16,882 nt of DNA from VFBF01 sp033764865. GTDB taxonomy: Bacteria > Pseudomonadota > Alphaproteobacteria > Caulobacterales > Aquidulcibacteraceae. The first letter of the stretch is position 1. Each line of letters opens with the position of its first letter. The stretch covers positions 1 through 16,882 of the forward strand of contig JANRIM010000092.1 in assembly GCA_033764865.1 (NCBI GenBank). The letters are read 5' to 3'. Of this stretch, positions 1 through 7,516 are shown one piece after another. The position numbers were made by a program, and so were the translations under genes. The notes under the pieces are model-generated. The model saw nothing but the letters and a program-made list of their open reading frames with translations. It was not told the DNA's origin and ran no database searches.

Positions 1-419
1 TGCACCTGGGCGCGCGGATCGTCGGCGAGGCGTCGGCGAAGCGCGCCCGCCTCCTCCGGGTGCAGTTCGCAGGCCACGAGGCGGTCCTGCGCGCGCAGGC
101 CGTGCAGCGCCAGAAGAGGCGATCCCGGATAGGCCGTGAGGACCGCGGCCTCATCGTTGGCCGCGCGGATCGCCGCCATCAGCGGATCGAGGCCCGCGGG
201 CGCTTCGGCCCAGTCCCAGAGCCGGCCGACGCCGTGGCGCCACTCGGGGCTGCGCGTCGCCTCCTCGCCGTCCAGCGCGTACCGCCCGCGGCCCGCGTGG
301 GTGTCCATCACCACGAACGGCGTCGCCTTGCGCCGCAGGTGCGCGAGCGAGAGCGCAAGGCATGCGTGCTTGAGGATGTCGGCGTGGTTGCCCACGTGGA
401 AGGCGTGGCGGTAGTTCAC
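1..419 (-). CDS. rlmJ: 23S rRNA (adenine2030-N6)-methyltransferase RlmJ, 5' part only (cut by window edge)
   Basis: Read leftwards from a GTG at 419-417, the frame stays open to base 1 and gives 139 residues, about half of the usual 280 or so. The start reads (M)NYRHAFHVGNHADILKH, which lines up residue for residue with the family opening (YRHxFHAGNHADVLKH). Residues 35-47 (FVVMDTHAGRGRY) are the SAM-binding first strand and loop of the methyltransferase fold. The catalytic DPPY-type motif lies outside the window. The known E. coli enzyme methylates A2030 of 23S rRNA during ribosome assembly. The GTG start was chosen because it matches the family start exactly; no ATG in this frame lies nearby, and the Shine-Dalgarno is weak. 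It starts 10 nt after the stop of the DUF2200 gene, so the two are probably co-transcribed. Confidence 0.9.
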   Translation of the reverse strand, partial: MNYRHAFHVGNHADILKHACLALSLAHLRRKATPFVVMDTHAGRGRYALDGEEATRSPEWRHGVGRLWDWAEAPAGLDPLMAAIRAANDEAAVLTAYPGSPLLALHGLRAQDRLVACELHPEEAGALRRRLADDPRAQV

Positions 420-429
420 GGCTCTGTTG

Positions 430-810
430 TCATTGCAGCGGGTCCGGACGCTCCGGCGGCGCAGCGCGAAGGATCTTGGCCATGGCTTTGCCGCGTGCGA
501 GTTCGTCGATCAATTTGTCCAGATAACGGATCTCGCGCATCAGGGGCTCCTCGACGGTCTCCACGCGAACCCCGCAGACGACGCCGCTGATCAGCGTGCG
601 CGCGGGGTTGGGCTGCGGGGCGCGGCCGAAGAAGGTCTCGAAGTCCGTCCCGGCGTCGATGTGCGCGGCGAGGGCGTCCGGGCTGTAACCGGTCAACCAG
701 CCGATGATCGCGTCGACCTCGGCCTTCGTGCGTCCCTTCTTCTGCGCCTTCGCCAGGTAATGCGGATAAACGCTCGCGACGCTGACCGTGTAAATTCGAT
801 GCTTGGTCAT
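430..810 (-). CDS. DUF2200-family protein of unknown function
   Basis: This 126-residue protein opens MTKHRIYTVSVASVYPHYL and contains KKGRTKAEVDAIIGWLTGY (residues 24-42), TDFETFF (55-61) and CGVRVE-x7-MREIRYLDKLIDELARGKAM (79-110). These are the conserved blocks I recognise from the DUF2200 family, a group of small soluble bacterial proteins with no established function. There is no signal peptide or membrane segment. The length is complete for the family. The start is supported by AGGA (minus strand, 821-818) seven bases upstream of the ATG. A perfect TATAAT at 973-968 on the same strand could be its promoter. It is followed after 10 nt by rlmJ. The family call is firm; the function is unknown. 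Confidence 0.88.
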   Translation of the reverse strand: MTKHRIYTVSVASVYPHYLAKAQKKGRTKAEVDAIIGWLTGYSPDALAAHIDAGTDFETFFGRAPQPNPARTLISGVVCGVRVETVEEPLMREIRYLDKLIDELARGKAMAKILRAAPPERPDPLQ

Positions 811-967
811 GATGGCGTCCTGCGCGGAGTCGTCGGGATGAACGTCGGCCCGATTGTCCCGTCGATGAGCGACCGTGTCGATGCCGCACCCGGGCGTGCT
901 TTGCGCTCTGGCGTGCTGTGCGCCCGGGCGCTTCCGGGGCCATGCGGAAAAAACTTCTGGATAAAGG

Positions 968-973
968 ATTATA
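968..973 (-). promoter_or_regulatory. Candidate -10 box for the DUF2200-rlmJ unit
   Basis: On the minus strand the sequence GGACTATAATCC contains a perfect TATAAT hexamer inside the only AT-rich patch (about 942-1046) of the gap. No convincing TTGACA stands 16-18 nt upstream (the sequence there is GTACGT/GGTACG), so the box may need an activator or another sigma factor. It would give a leader of about 150 nt before the DUF2200 start. This is inference from one hexamer. Confidence 0.4.
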
Positions 974-979
974 GTCCGA

Positions 980-985
980 TATCAT
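980..985 (+). promoter_or_regulatory. Weak candidate -10 box for the mraZ operon
   Basis: TATCAT (5 of 6 to TATAAT) lies in the AT-rich patch between the divergent genes, about 40 nt before the MraZ-type repeats. TATAGT at 970-975 is an alternative on the same strand. Neither has a good -35 at 16-18 nt. One of them may be the dcw promoter, but sequence alone cannot decide. Confidence 0.22.
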
Positions 986-1025
986 GTTCACGTACCGCTA
1001 ACCTTTTTGCGTTCAGACCAACTCT

Positions 1026-1050
1026 TCCCAAATCATCCCACGTATGCCCA
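1026..1050 (-). promoter_or_regulatory. MraZ operator: three TGGGN repeats with 5-nt spacers
   Basis: On the + strand the tetramer CCCA occurs at 1027-1030, 1037-1040 and 1047-1050, exactly 10 bp apart. On the minus strand this reads TGGGC-N5-TGGGA-N5-TGGGA. Three TGGGN direct repeats with 5-nt spacers is the arrangement described as the MraZ binding site in front of E. coli mraZ. A degenerate fourth copy (TGGTC, minus strand) sits in register at 1016-1020. The array ends 51 nt before the preferred mraZ ATG and nothing else with this period is seen nearby. I infer autoregulation of the dcw operon by MraZ. The repeats lie on the strand opposite to mraZ, which is noted separately. Confidence 0.72.
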
Positions 1051-1101
1051 TATGGAGCCTGACCGCCGTCGATGGGGACGGGGTCGCTGGGCTGGCGTCC
1101 C

Positions 1102-1557
1102 ATGTTCCTGGGCACGCACATCGTCGGCGTCGACGCCAAGGGGCGGGCTTCCGTGCCTGCGCCGTTCCGCGCCTTGCTGAAGGGCGGGGAGGACGGGCGC
1201 GGTCGCGTCTACGTGTGGCCGTCCTATCGCGGCGCGTACCTTGAGGGCGGGGACCTGGGCCTGCTGGCCCGCTACCAGGCGGCGCTGGCGGCGCGCGGCG
1301 AGTTCGACGACCTGCGCGACGACCTCGACTATGCGATCTTCGGCGAAGCCCGGTCCCTCGATCTGGACGAGACGGGTCGCGCCTCGCTGCCGGAAGACCT
1401 GCGCGCGCATGCGCGGCTTGCCGGCAAGGCCGCGTTCGTGGGCCTCTCGGAGCGGTTCGAGATCTGGGATCCCGCACTGCTCGACGCCCGGATCGCCGAA
1501 GCGCGCGCCAAGGCGGCGGAAAAGCGCGCCCTGCTGGCCCGGAGCGGCGCCGCATGA
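1102..1557 (+). CDS. mraZ: MraZ transcriptional regulator of the dcw cluster
   Basis: MraZ is a DNA-binding protein of the SpoVT-AbrB fold that, in E. coli, represses its own operon. This 151-residue protein has the two expected half-domains, each with the D-x3-R signature: DAKGRASVP at residues 11-19 and DETGRASLP at 89-97. The length equals that of E. coli MraZ. The ATG at 1102 gives the family-typical opening MFLGTHIVGVDAKGR. An in-frame ATG at 1072 would add ten residues unlike the family (MGTGSLGWRP), and a stop at 1060 closes the frame further upstream. Neither start has a strong Shine-Dalgarno. It is the first gene of the operon, its end overlaps rsmH by ATGA, and a matching operator lies at 1026-1050. 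Confidence 0.95.
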   Translation: MFLGTHIVGVDAKGRASVPAPFRALLKGGEDGRGRVYVWPSYRGAYLEGGDLGLLARYQAALAARGEFDDLRDDLDYAIFGEARSLDLDETGRASLPEDLRAHARLAGKAAFVGLSERFEIWDPALLDARIAEARAKAAEKRALLARSGAA

Positions 1558-2534
1558 GCCATGCTCCGGTGTTGTTGCACGAGGCGGTCGCCGCCATGGC
1601 GCCCAAGGCGGGGGAGGTCATGGTGGACGCCACCTTCGGCGGCGGCGGCTACACCCGCGCGCTGCTGGAGGCGGCGGACTGCAAGGTGATCGGCATCGAC
1701 CGCGACCCCGACGCCATTGAACGCGCCCGCGCCTTCGCCCGCCTTGCGCCCTGGCGGTTCGAGGCGCGCGAGGGACGCTTCGGGGACCTGGAGCGCCTCG
1801 TCCCCGAGCCCGTGGACGCCATCGCGCTCGACCTCGGCGTGTCCTCCTTCCAGCTCGACGCGCCGGAGCGGGGCTTCTCGTTCCGGTTCGACGCGGACCT
1901 GGACATGCGCATGGGGCGGGACGGTCCCACGGCGGCGGATGCGGTGGCGCGGCTGTCGGAAGAGGCTTTGGCCGACGCCATCTGGGCCCTGGGCGAGGAG
2001 CCGGCCAGCCGCCGGATCGCACGCGCGCTGGTGGAGGCCCGCCGCGAGGCGCCCATCGCCACCACCGGCCGGCTGGCCGATCTGGTGGAGAAGGCCCTCG
2101 GCGGCCGCAAGGGCGCACGCACGCACCCCGCAACCCGCACCTTCCAGGCGCTGCGGATGCTTGTGAACGACGAACTGGGAGAGCTGGCCCGCGCGCTCGC
2201 CGCAGCCGAAACGAGGCTGAAGCCGGGCGGGCGACTCGTGGTGGTGTCGTTCCATTCGCTGGAGGATCGGCTGGTGAAGAACGTCATGGTCGAGCGCAGC
2301 GGCGGCGCGGGCGGCGGCTCGCGGCATGCGCCGGAAAGACCGGCGGGGCGTCCGCCGTCGTTCAGGTTGCCCCATCGGAAAGCCGTCGCGCCGTCCGCGC
2401 GGGAACTGGCGGCCAATCCGCGCGCGCGGTCGGCCAAGCTGCGGGTCGCCCATCGCACCGATGCGCCCGCGTGGGGGCCGGTGGAGAGCCGCGACCTTGC
2501 GCCCGTGGCCCGGGCGGAGTGGGCGCGGCTATGA
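1554..2534 (+). CDS. rsmH: 16S rRNA (cytosine1402-N4)-methyltransferase RsmH
   Basis: RsmH (MraW) is the SAM-dependent enzyme that N4-methylates C1402 of 16S rRNA in the ribosomal P site. The 326-residue product shows the family signature in order: HAPVLLHE (residues 3-10), the SAM loop VDATFGGGGYTR (24-35), the acidic strand end GIDRDP (47-52), and DLGVSSFQLDAPERGFSF (93-110) followed by DLDMRM (115-120). Near the C-terminus VVVSFHSLEDRLVK and the RNPRARSAKLR-like NPRARSAKLRV are present. The tyrosine in GGGGYTR is usual for alphaproteobacterial versions. The start overlaps the mraZ stop (ATGA) and the stop overlaps ftsL (ATGA), so translation is probably coupled. It is full length. Confidence 0.98.
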   Translation: MSHAPVLLHEAVAAMAPKAGEVMVDATFGGGGYTRALLEAADCKVIGIDRDPDAIERARAFARLAPWRFEAREGRFGDLERLVPEPVDAIALDLGVSSFQLDAPERGFSFRFDADLDMRMGRDGPTAADAVARLSEEALADAIWALGEEPASRRIARALVEARREAPIATTGRLADLVEKALGGRKGARTHPATRTFQALRMLVNDELGELARALAAAETRLKPGGRLVVVSFHSLEDRLVKNVMVERSGGAGGGSRHAPERPAGRPPSFRLPHRKAVAPSARELAANPRARSAKLRVAHRTDAPAWGPVESRDLAPVARAEWARL

Positions 2535-2869
2535 GCGCGTTTCTGTCGGGATTGCGGGACGTGGGCGGCCGCTGGTTCACGCCGGCGGCGCTCGCGATCA
2601 TACTCGTGCTCGCAGTCGGCGTGTTCAAGGCGAAGACGGACGCCGCCGCCGCGCGCAAGCGCATCGCCGATCTGGAGTCGCAGGTGGCCAGCCAGCGCGA
2701 AGAAGTGCGCAGTCTCGCCGCCGAGGTCCAATACCTGGAGAGCCCGCGTCGCCTGGAATCGCTGTCGCGGCGCGAATTGGGCATGGCGCCGGCGACGCGC
2801 GCACAGAAGCAGTCTCTCACCGCCATCGCCCCCGGCCGGCCTGCGCCGGCTTCCCCGGTCCACCCCTGA
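2531..2869 (+). CDS. ftsL: Cell division protein FtsL
   Basis: FtsL is a small bitopic division protein which, with FtsB and FtsQ, activates the septal synthase FtsW-FtsI. The 112 residues show a short cytoplasmic N-terminus, one membrane helix at about 17-34 (TPAALAIILVLAVGVF), and a periplasmic heptad-rich coiled coil at about 38-68. This is followed by YLESPRRLESLSRRELGM, the counterpart of the YLNRPDRLxxLA block of alphaproteobacterial FtsL. Sequence conservation in this family is low, so position between rsmH and ftsI and topology carry much of the call. The ATG at 2531 overlaps the rsmH stop; an upstream in-frame ATG at 2471 would only add residues read from inside rsmH. The stop shares one base with the ftsI start (TGATG). 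Confidence 0.9.
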   Translation: MSAFLSGLRDVGGRWFTPAALAIILVLAVGVFKAKTDAAAARKRIADLESQVASQREEVRSLAAEVQYLESPRRLESLSRRELGMAPATRAQKQSLTAIAPGRPAPASPVHP

Positions 2870-4539
2870 TGGCGGCGATCGACGTCCAGACCGGCGCGGA
2901 CGGCGCAGCGCCCGTGGTGGAGGCCGCGCCCGCGGCGCGGCGCGTCCATCGGGTGATGGCGGTCGTGATCGCGGCGTTTCTGGTTCTTGGCGTCCGGGCG
3001 GTGCAGCTGTCGTTCGCCGGCGCGCCGGAGAGCGCGCGGGCGCCCGCGCCAGTGGTCGCCGCGGCGCCGCTTCCGCGCGCCGACATCGTGGATCGCCATG
3101 GCGTTCTGCTGGCGACCACGTTGCCCGGCTTCATCCTCGCAGCGGAGCCCGAGAAAATCTGGGATCCGGCCGCCGCCGCCCGGCGGCTGGCGGACGCTCT
3201 GCCCGGGCTCGACGCGCAGGAAACGGAGCGGCGCCTGCGCAGCGACCGCAAGCTCGTCTATCTCCGGCGCGGACTCACGGCCACGCAGCGCCGCCAGGTG
3301 CACGATCTGGGGATCGCGGGCGTGACGTTCGAGACGGAACGACGCCGCGTCTATCCCAACGGCGTGCTGGCGGGCCATGCCCTCGGCTACGTCGACCGTG
3401 ACCAGAAGGGCGTCGCCGGACTGGAAAGCGCGCTCGACGAAGAGATACGGCGCGCCGCCGCCGCGGGGCGGCCATTCGCACTCTCCATCGACGTGCGCAT
3501 ACAGTACGCGCTGGAGAGCGAGCTCGCAGACGCCGCCTGGGCGGCCAAGGCCAAGGGCGCGGCGGCCGTCATTCTCGACGCGACCACGGGCGAGACGCTC
3601 GCCCTCGCTTCGTGGCCCCAGGTGGATCCGAACGCGCCGGGCGGCGGCCCCGAGGCCGCCCGCGTCAATCGCGCGGCCGGCGCGGTGTACGAAATGGGCT
3701 CCACGCTCAAGCCGTTCACCGCGGCCATGGCGCTTGAGGTGGATGCGCTGCGCCTCGCCGAACCCTTCGACCTCACGCGCGCCATGACGGTGGACGGCGT
3801 CACCATCCGCGATCCGCACCCCTTCGTGGGGCCTGCGACGGTGCGCGAGGCGATGGCCCACTCCTCCAACGTGGCGATGGCCGATCTCGCGCTGCGCGTC
3901 GGCGCGGACAGGCAACGCGCCTATCTGCAGAAGCTCGGGCTGTTCGACCGGGCAGGCATTGAGCTGGCGGAGAGCCCAGCCCCCTTGCGCCCGCGGGCGG
4001 AGGATCGCCTCACCACCGCCATCCTGGGCTATGGCCACGGCCTTGCGCCGTCGCTGGTGGGGCTCGCCGGCGCCTACACCGTCTTCGCCAACGCCGGCGC
4101 ACGCACGACGCCCACGCTGCGCCGCCATGCCGAGGGCGATCCGATCCGGATGACGCCGGTGTTTTCGTCGCTGGCGGTGACCGAGACCCTGCAGCTCATG
4201 CGCGACGTCGTGGTGGAGGGCACCGCCATGCGGGCCGACCTGAAGGGCCTCGACATCGCTGGCAAGACGGGGACCGCCGAAAAGCCGGGGCCGGACGGAA
4301 AGTACGACCCCGACCGGCTGTTCTCGAGTTTCGCCGCCGTATTCCCGGCCGCTTCGCCGCGCTATGTGATGGTGCTGGCGCTCGACGAGCCCCGGCGGAC
4401 GGCGGAGAACGGCTATCTGGCCACAGGCGGTGCGGCGGCGGCCCCCGCGGTGGGGCGCACGGTGGCCCGGATCGCGCCGTTCCTGACCGCGCAGAACGCG
4501 CGCCCCGCCGCAGGCGGCAACGAGAGACGCGACCCGTGA
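2869..4539 (+). CDS. ftsI: Septal peptidoglycan transpeptidase FtsI (PBP3)
   Basis: FtsI is the class B penicillin-binding protein that cross-links septal peptidoglycan as partner of FtsW. The 556-residue protein has a cytoplasmic tail, one membrane anchor at about 28-47, and the dimerisation-domain entry RADIVDRHGVLLATT. The transpeptidase domain carries all three active-site motifs: S278-T-L-K281 (nucleophile Ser278), S332-S-N334 and K466-T-G468 within GKTGTAEKP. DVRIQYALESEL marks the start of the catalytic domain. Length is near the family norm. The ATG at 2869 overlaps the ftsL stop by one base; the longer upstream open frame reads through rsmH and ftsL out of phase and is not used. Its TGA overlaps the GTG of murE. 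Confidence 0.97.
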   Translation: MAAIDVQTGADGAAPVVEAAPAARRVHRVMAVVIAAFLVLGVRAVQLSFAGAPESARAPAPVVAAAPLPRADIVDRHGVLLATTLPGFILAAEPEKIWDPAAAARRLADALPGLDAQETERRLRSDRKLVYLRRGLTATQRRQVHDLGIAGVTFETERRRVYPNGVLAGHALGYVDRDQKGVAGLESALDEEIRRAAAAGRPFALSIDVRIQYALESELADAAWAAKAKGAAAVILDATTGETLALASWPQVDPNAPGGGPEAARVNRAAGAVYEMGSTLKPFTAAMALEVDALRLAEPFDLTRAMTVDGVTIRDPHPFVGPATVREAMAHSSNVAMADLALRVGADRQRAYLQKLGLFDRAGIELAESPAPLRPRAEDRLTTAILGYGHGLAPSLVGLAGAYTVFANAGARTTPTLRRHAEGDPIRMTPVFSSLAVTETLQLMRDVVVEGTAMRADLKGLDIAGKTGTAEKPGPDGKYDPDRLFSSFAAVFPAASPRYVMVLALDEPRRTAENGYLATGGAAAAPAVGRTVARIAPFLTAQNARPAAGGNERRDP

Positions 4540-5984
4540 GGCTTGACGCCCTGTTCCAGGAAGGTGTGCCGCCCGGCGCCGGGAGCCTCGATGTCACGGG
4601 CCTCACGGCCGACAGCCGGCGCGTGAAGCCCGGCTTCGTGTTCGCCGCGCTGGCCGGGGCGTCCCAGCATGGCCGGGCGTTTGCGGCCCAGGCCGTGGCC
4701 AACGGCGCCGCAGCGGTGCTTTCCGCGGGAGACCTCGAGATCGAGCCCGGCGTGCCGCACATCAAGACCGCCAACCCGCGCCGCGCGCTGGCGCTGGCGG
4801 CCGCACGGCTCGCGCCGCGCCAGCCGGAAGCGCTGGTCGCCGTCACGGGCACCAACGGCAAAAGCTCCACCGTCGATTTCCTTCGCCAGATCTGGACCCA
4901 TGCCGGGATCAGGGCCGCGAGCCTCGGGACGCTGGGCGCCATCTGGGACGGCAACGTCCATGACCTCGGCCACACCACGGCCGATCCGGTGCAGATCCAC
5001 GAGACGCTGCAACGGCTGGCCGACGCCGGCGTCACCCATGCGGCGATGGAGGCGTCCAGCCACGGCCTCGACCAGCACCGCCTCGACGGCGTGACGCTCG
5101 TCGCCGGCGCGTTCACCAACCTCACGCAGGATCACCTCGACTACCACGGCACGATGGATCGCTACCGCGACGCGAAGCTGCGGCTCTGGGCCTTGTTGGC
5201 GCCGGGCCGGCCCGCGGTCATCAACGCGGACGCCGCCGAAGCGCCTGCGTTCGAGGCGGCTGCGCGCGCGCGCGGCCTGAACGTGGTCATGTGCGGCTGG
5301 CGGGCGGGGAGCGAGGGCCTCAAGATCGCGGAAATCCAGCCGCGGCCCAACGGCCAGACGCTCGATCTCAAGTGGTACGGCGCCAGCGCGCGTGTCGAGT
5401 TGCCGCTGATCGGGGAGTTTCAGGCGCTCAACGCCGTCGCCGCCGCGGCGCTTGCGCTGTCGCTCGGCGCGCGACCTGCGGACGTGTGGGCCGGCATGGC
5501 GGCGCTCAAGCCCGTGAAGGGTCGGCTTGAGCATGTGGGCGCGACGCCGGAGGGCGCCCACGTGTTCGTGGACTATGCGCACACCCCGCATGGGTTGGAG
5601 GTCCTGTTGCGCGCCGCGCGCCCGCACGCCCCGGGGCGCATCGTGCTCGTGTTCGGCTGCGGCGGCGACCGGGACGCCGGCAAACGCCCCCAGATGGGCG
5701 CGATCGCCGCGCGGCTCGCCGACGTGGTGATCGTCACCGACGACAACCCGCGCTCGGAGGATCCAGCCGCGATCCGGCGCGCCATCCTCGCCGCCGCGCC
5801 CGCCGCGCAGGACATCGGCGACCGCGCGCAAGCCATCGCCCGGGCCGTGGCGACGCTGCAGGCCGGCGACGCCTTGCTGATCGCCGGCAAGGGCCATGAG
5901 ACGGGCCAGCTCGTGAATGGCGTCGTCCATCCATTCGCCGACCAGGACGTGGCGGCCGCGGCGTTGGCGGCGCCCCGTGGCTGA
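4536..5984 (+). CDS. murE: UDP-MurNAc-L-Ala-D-Glu:meso-DAP ligase MurE
   Basis: MurE adds the third amino acid to the UDP-MurNAc stem peptide using ATP. The 482-residue protein has the three Mur-ligase domains: an N-terminal UDP-binding part with TADSRRVKPG, the ATP-binding middle domain with G105-TNGK109-SS, and a C-terminal domain. ASSHGLDQHRLDG and FTNLTQDHLDYHGTMDRY are MurE blocks. YRDAKLRLW supplies the lysine expected to be carbamoylated. D403-N-P-R406 is the known selectivity motif for meso-diaminopimelate, so the wall should be of the mDAP type. The start codon is GTG, overlapping the ftsI stop (GTGA). A 110-nt spacer follows before murF. Confidence 0.97.
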   Translation: MRLDALFQEGVPPGAGSLDVTGLTADSRRVKPGFVFAALAGASQHGRAFAAQAVANGAAAVLSAGDLEIEPGVPHIKTANPRRALALAAARLAPRQPEALVAVTGTNGKSSTVDFLRQIWTHAGIRAASLGTLGAIWDGNVHDLGHTTADPVQIHETLQRLADAGVTHAAMEASSHGLDQHRLDGVTLVAGAFTNLTQDHLDYHGTMDRYRDAKLRLWALLAPGRPAVINADAAEAPAFEAAARARGLNVVMCGWRAGSEGLKIAEIQPRPNGQTLDLKWYGASARVELPLIGEFQALNAVAAAALALSLGARPADVWAGMAALKPVKGRLEHVGATPEGAHVFVDYAHTPHGLEVLLRAARPHAPGRIVLVFGCGGDRDAGKRPQMGAIAARLADVVIVTDDNPRSEDPAAIRRAILAAAPAAQDIGDRAQAIARAVATLQAGDALLIAGKGHETGQLVNGVVHPFADQDVAAAALAAPRG

Positions 5985-6094
5985 TCGCTCCGCGCCCCCC
6001 CGGCCCGGCGACGAGCGGCCCTGTTTGCACGCGGTCGGGCAGGCGCCCGTACGGACGCGGCCGCGCAGGCGCGCCGGATCGTGGAGTTTGAACG
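5985..6094 (+). other. murE-murF spacer (110 nt), unassigned
   Basis: This is the only sizeable gap inside the tightly packed mraZ-murG operon. It holds a small perfect hairpin (CGGGC-AGGC-GCCCG, 6036-6049) without a T-run, and near its end GGAG at 6083-6086, eight bases before the murF ATG, a reasonable ribosome binding site. No clear promoter is seen. A 61-codon Arg/Pro-rich frame (5917-6102) crosses it but looks non-coding. Confidence 0.4.
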
Positions 6095-7495
6095 ATGCTT
6101 GAACCGCTCTGGCTCGCAGAGGACGCCGCCGAGGCGACGGGCGGTCGGCTCATCGGCGCGGACGCGTGGATCGCCACCGGCGTCTCCATCGACACGCGCA
6201 CGCTCAACCCTGGGGATTTGTTCGTCGCGCTCGCCGATGTGCGCGACGGACATGAGTTCGTCGCCCAGGCGTTCGAGAAAGGCGCCTGCGCCGCACTGGT
6301 GAGCGACGAAGCCCGCGCGGCGGGTTCGGGCCCGCTGCTGCTTGTGAACGCGGTGGCGCCGGCGCTGGGCTACCTCGGCGCGGCGGCCCGTGAGCGCTGC
6401 GACGCCAAGCGCATCGCCGTGACGGGCTCGGTCGGCAAGACGTCCACCAAGGAGCTGCTCGCCGCATGCCTCGCCGCCCAGGCGCCCACGCACGCCTCCG
6501 TGGCCAGCTACAACAATCACTGGGGCGTGCCGCTGACGATGGCGCGCATGGCGCAGTCGACGCGCTACGGCGTGTTCGAGATCGGCATGAACCATCGCGG
6601 CGAGATCGCCCCGCTCGCGGCGTTCGTGGCGCCGCACGTCGCCGTCGTGACCACCATCGCGCCCGCCCACATCGAAGCGCTGGGGTCGCTGGAGGCGATC
6701 GCGGAGGAGAAGGCGGATGTCTACGCCGGGCTGACGCCGGACGGCGTCGCGGTGGTTCCCTTCGACGCGCCGATGGCGTCCATCCTGATCAACCGCGCCG
6801 AGGAGCGCGCGCGGACCGTGGTGCGCTTCGGACGCGACCCCGCCTGCGAGGCGCGGCTGCTCAAGGTCGATCTCCACGACGATTACGTGCTGGTCGAGGC
6901 CGACATCCTTGGGCGCCAGATCCGCTACCGCATCGGCGCCGCCGGCGCGCACTGGGCGCTCAACAGCGTGGCGGCGTTGGCGGCGGCGGACGTCGCCGGC
7001 GCCGATCTGCACGCCGCCGCCCACGCCCTTGCGGCGTTCGCGGCGCCGGCTGGCCGTGGGAGGGTGGTTTCGGTGGAGGCCGCCGCCGGCGCGTTCACGG
7101 TGCTCGATGACGCCTACAACGCCAATCCCGCGTCGATGGACGCCGCGTTCCGCACCCTCGGCGCGCGCACGACGGGCCCCGGCGGGCGTCGGATCGCGGC
7201 CCTGGGCGACATGCTCGAACTCGGCCCCGACGAACTGGCCTATCACGCGGGTCTCGCCCCGGCGCTGGCCGGCGCGGCCGACCTTGTGTTTTGCGCAGGA
7301 CCGCGCATGCGCGCGCTGTGGGACGTGCTACCGGAGACGCAGCGCGGCGGCTACGCCGAGTCGGCCGCGGCCCTGACCCCCCTCGTTCAGGGGGCGATCC
7401 GGCCGGGAGACGTGGTGCTTGTGAAGGGGTCGAACGGCTCGAAGATGTTCACGCTGGTGGAATCGCTGAAAACGCTGGGCCCGACCCAGGCCTAG
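6095..7495 (+). CDS. murF: UDP-MurNAc-tripeptide:D-alanyl-D-alanine ligase MurF
   Basis: MurF completes the pentapeptide by joining D-Ala-D-Ala to UDP-MurNAc-tripeptide with ATP. The 466-residue protein shows the N-terminal block VSIDTRTLNPGDLFVAL, the ATP loop G111-SVGK115-TSTKE, SYNNHWGVPLT (the MurF-specific YNN.. GVP block), FEIGMNHRGEI, and the C-terminal DDAYNANPASMDAA and ALGDMLELG. All are diagnostic. The ATG at 6095 is fixed by an in-frame TGA just upstream at 6089-6091 and by GGAG eight bases before it. It ends in TAG, 21 nt before mraY. It is full length with no internal disruption. Confidence 0.97.
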   Translation: MLEPLWLAEDAAEATGGRLIGADAWIATGVSIDTRTLNPGDLFVALADVRDGHEFVAQAFEKGACAALVSDEARAAGSGPLLLVNAVAPALGYLGAAARERCDAKRIAVTGSVGKTSTKELLAACLAAQAPTHASVASYNNHWGVPLTMARMAQSTRYGVFEIGMNHRGEIAPLAAFVAPHVAVVTTIAPAHIEALGSLEAIAEEKADVYAGLTPDGVAVVPFDAPMASILINRAEERARTVVRFGRDPACEARLLKVDLHDDYVLVEADILGRQIRYRIGAAGAHWALNSVAALAAADVAGADLHAAAHALAAFAAPAGRGRVVSVEAAAGAFTVLDDAYNANPASMDAAFRTLGARTTGPGGRRIAALGDMLELGPDELAYHAGLAPALAGAADLVFCAGPRMRALWDVLPETQRGGYAESAAALTPLVQGAIRPGDVVLVKGSNGSKMFTLVESLKTLGPTQA

Positions 7496-7516
7496 GTCAT
7501 AAGGACAAGAACTCGG

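Noticed and set aside
827..831. Single GAGTC (GANTC-type CcrM methylation site) upstream of DUF2200
   Set aside because: One isolated five-base match is expected by chance and lies outside the likely promoter core.
889..928. Inverted repeat CCCGGGCG / CGCCCGGG with a 24-nt loop upstream of DUF2200
   Set aside because: No T-run on either strand after it, and GC-palindromes of this size are expected by chance here; not called a terminator or operator.
427..1062. 211-codon plus-strand frame over the DUF2200 gene and the intergenic region
   Set aside because: It is antisense to a recognisable DUF2200 protein and runs through the AT-rich promoter patch and the MraZ-type repeats.
1073..1097. Plus-strand TGGGG/TGGGC/TGGCG motifs as a second MraZ operator
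   Set aside because: Spacings are irregular (15 and 5 nt), unlike the exact 10-bp array at 1026-1050, and they fall in or next to the possible coding start.
2326..2868. 181-codon upstream extension of the ftsI frame
   Set aside because: It reads out of phase through rsmH and ftsL; the ATG at 2869 gives the normal FtsI N-terminus.
6036..6049. Five-bp hairpin between murE and murF as a terminator
   Set aside because: Short stem and no T-run; the downstream genes are essential parts of the same pathway.
5917..6102. 61-codon frame across the murE-murF gap
   Set aside because: It mostly overlaps murE in another frame, is Arg/Pro-rich and has no visible ribosome binding site.
1649..7246. Long minus-strand open frames of 370-590 codons opposite rsmH, ftsI, murE and murF
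   Set aside because: They are antisense to unmistakable genes, rich in Arg/Pro/Ala/His, match no family I recognise, and are what high third-position GC produces.
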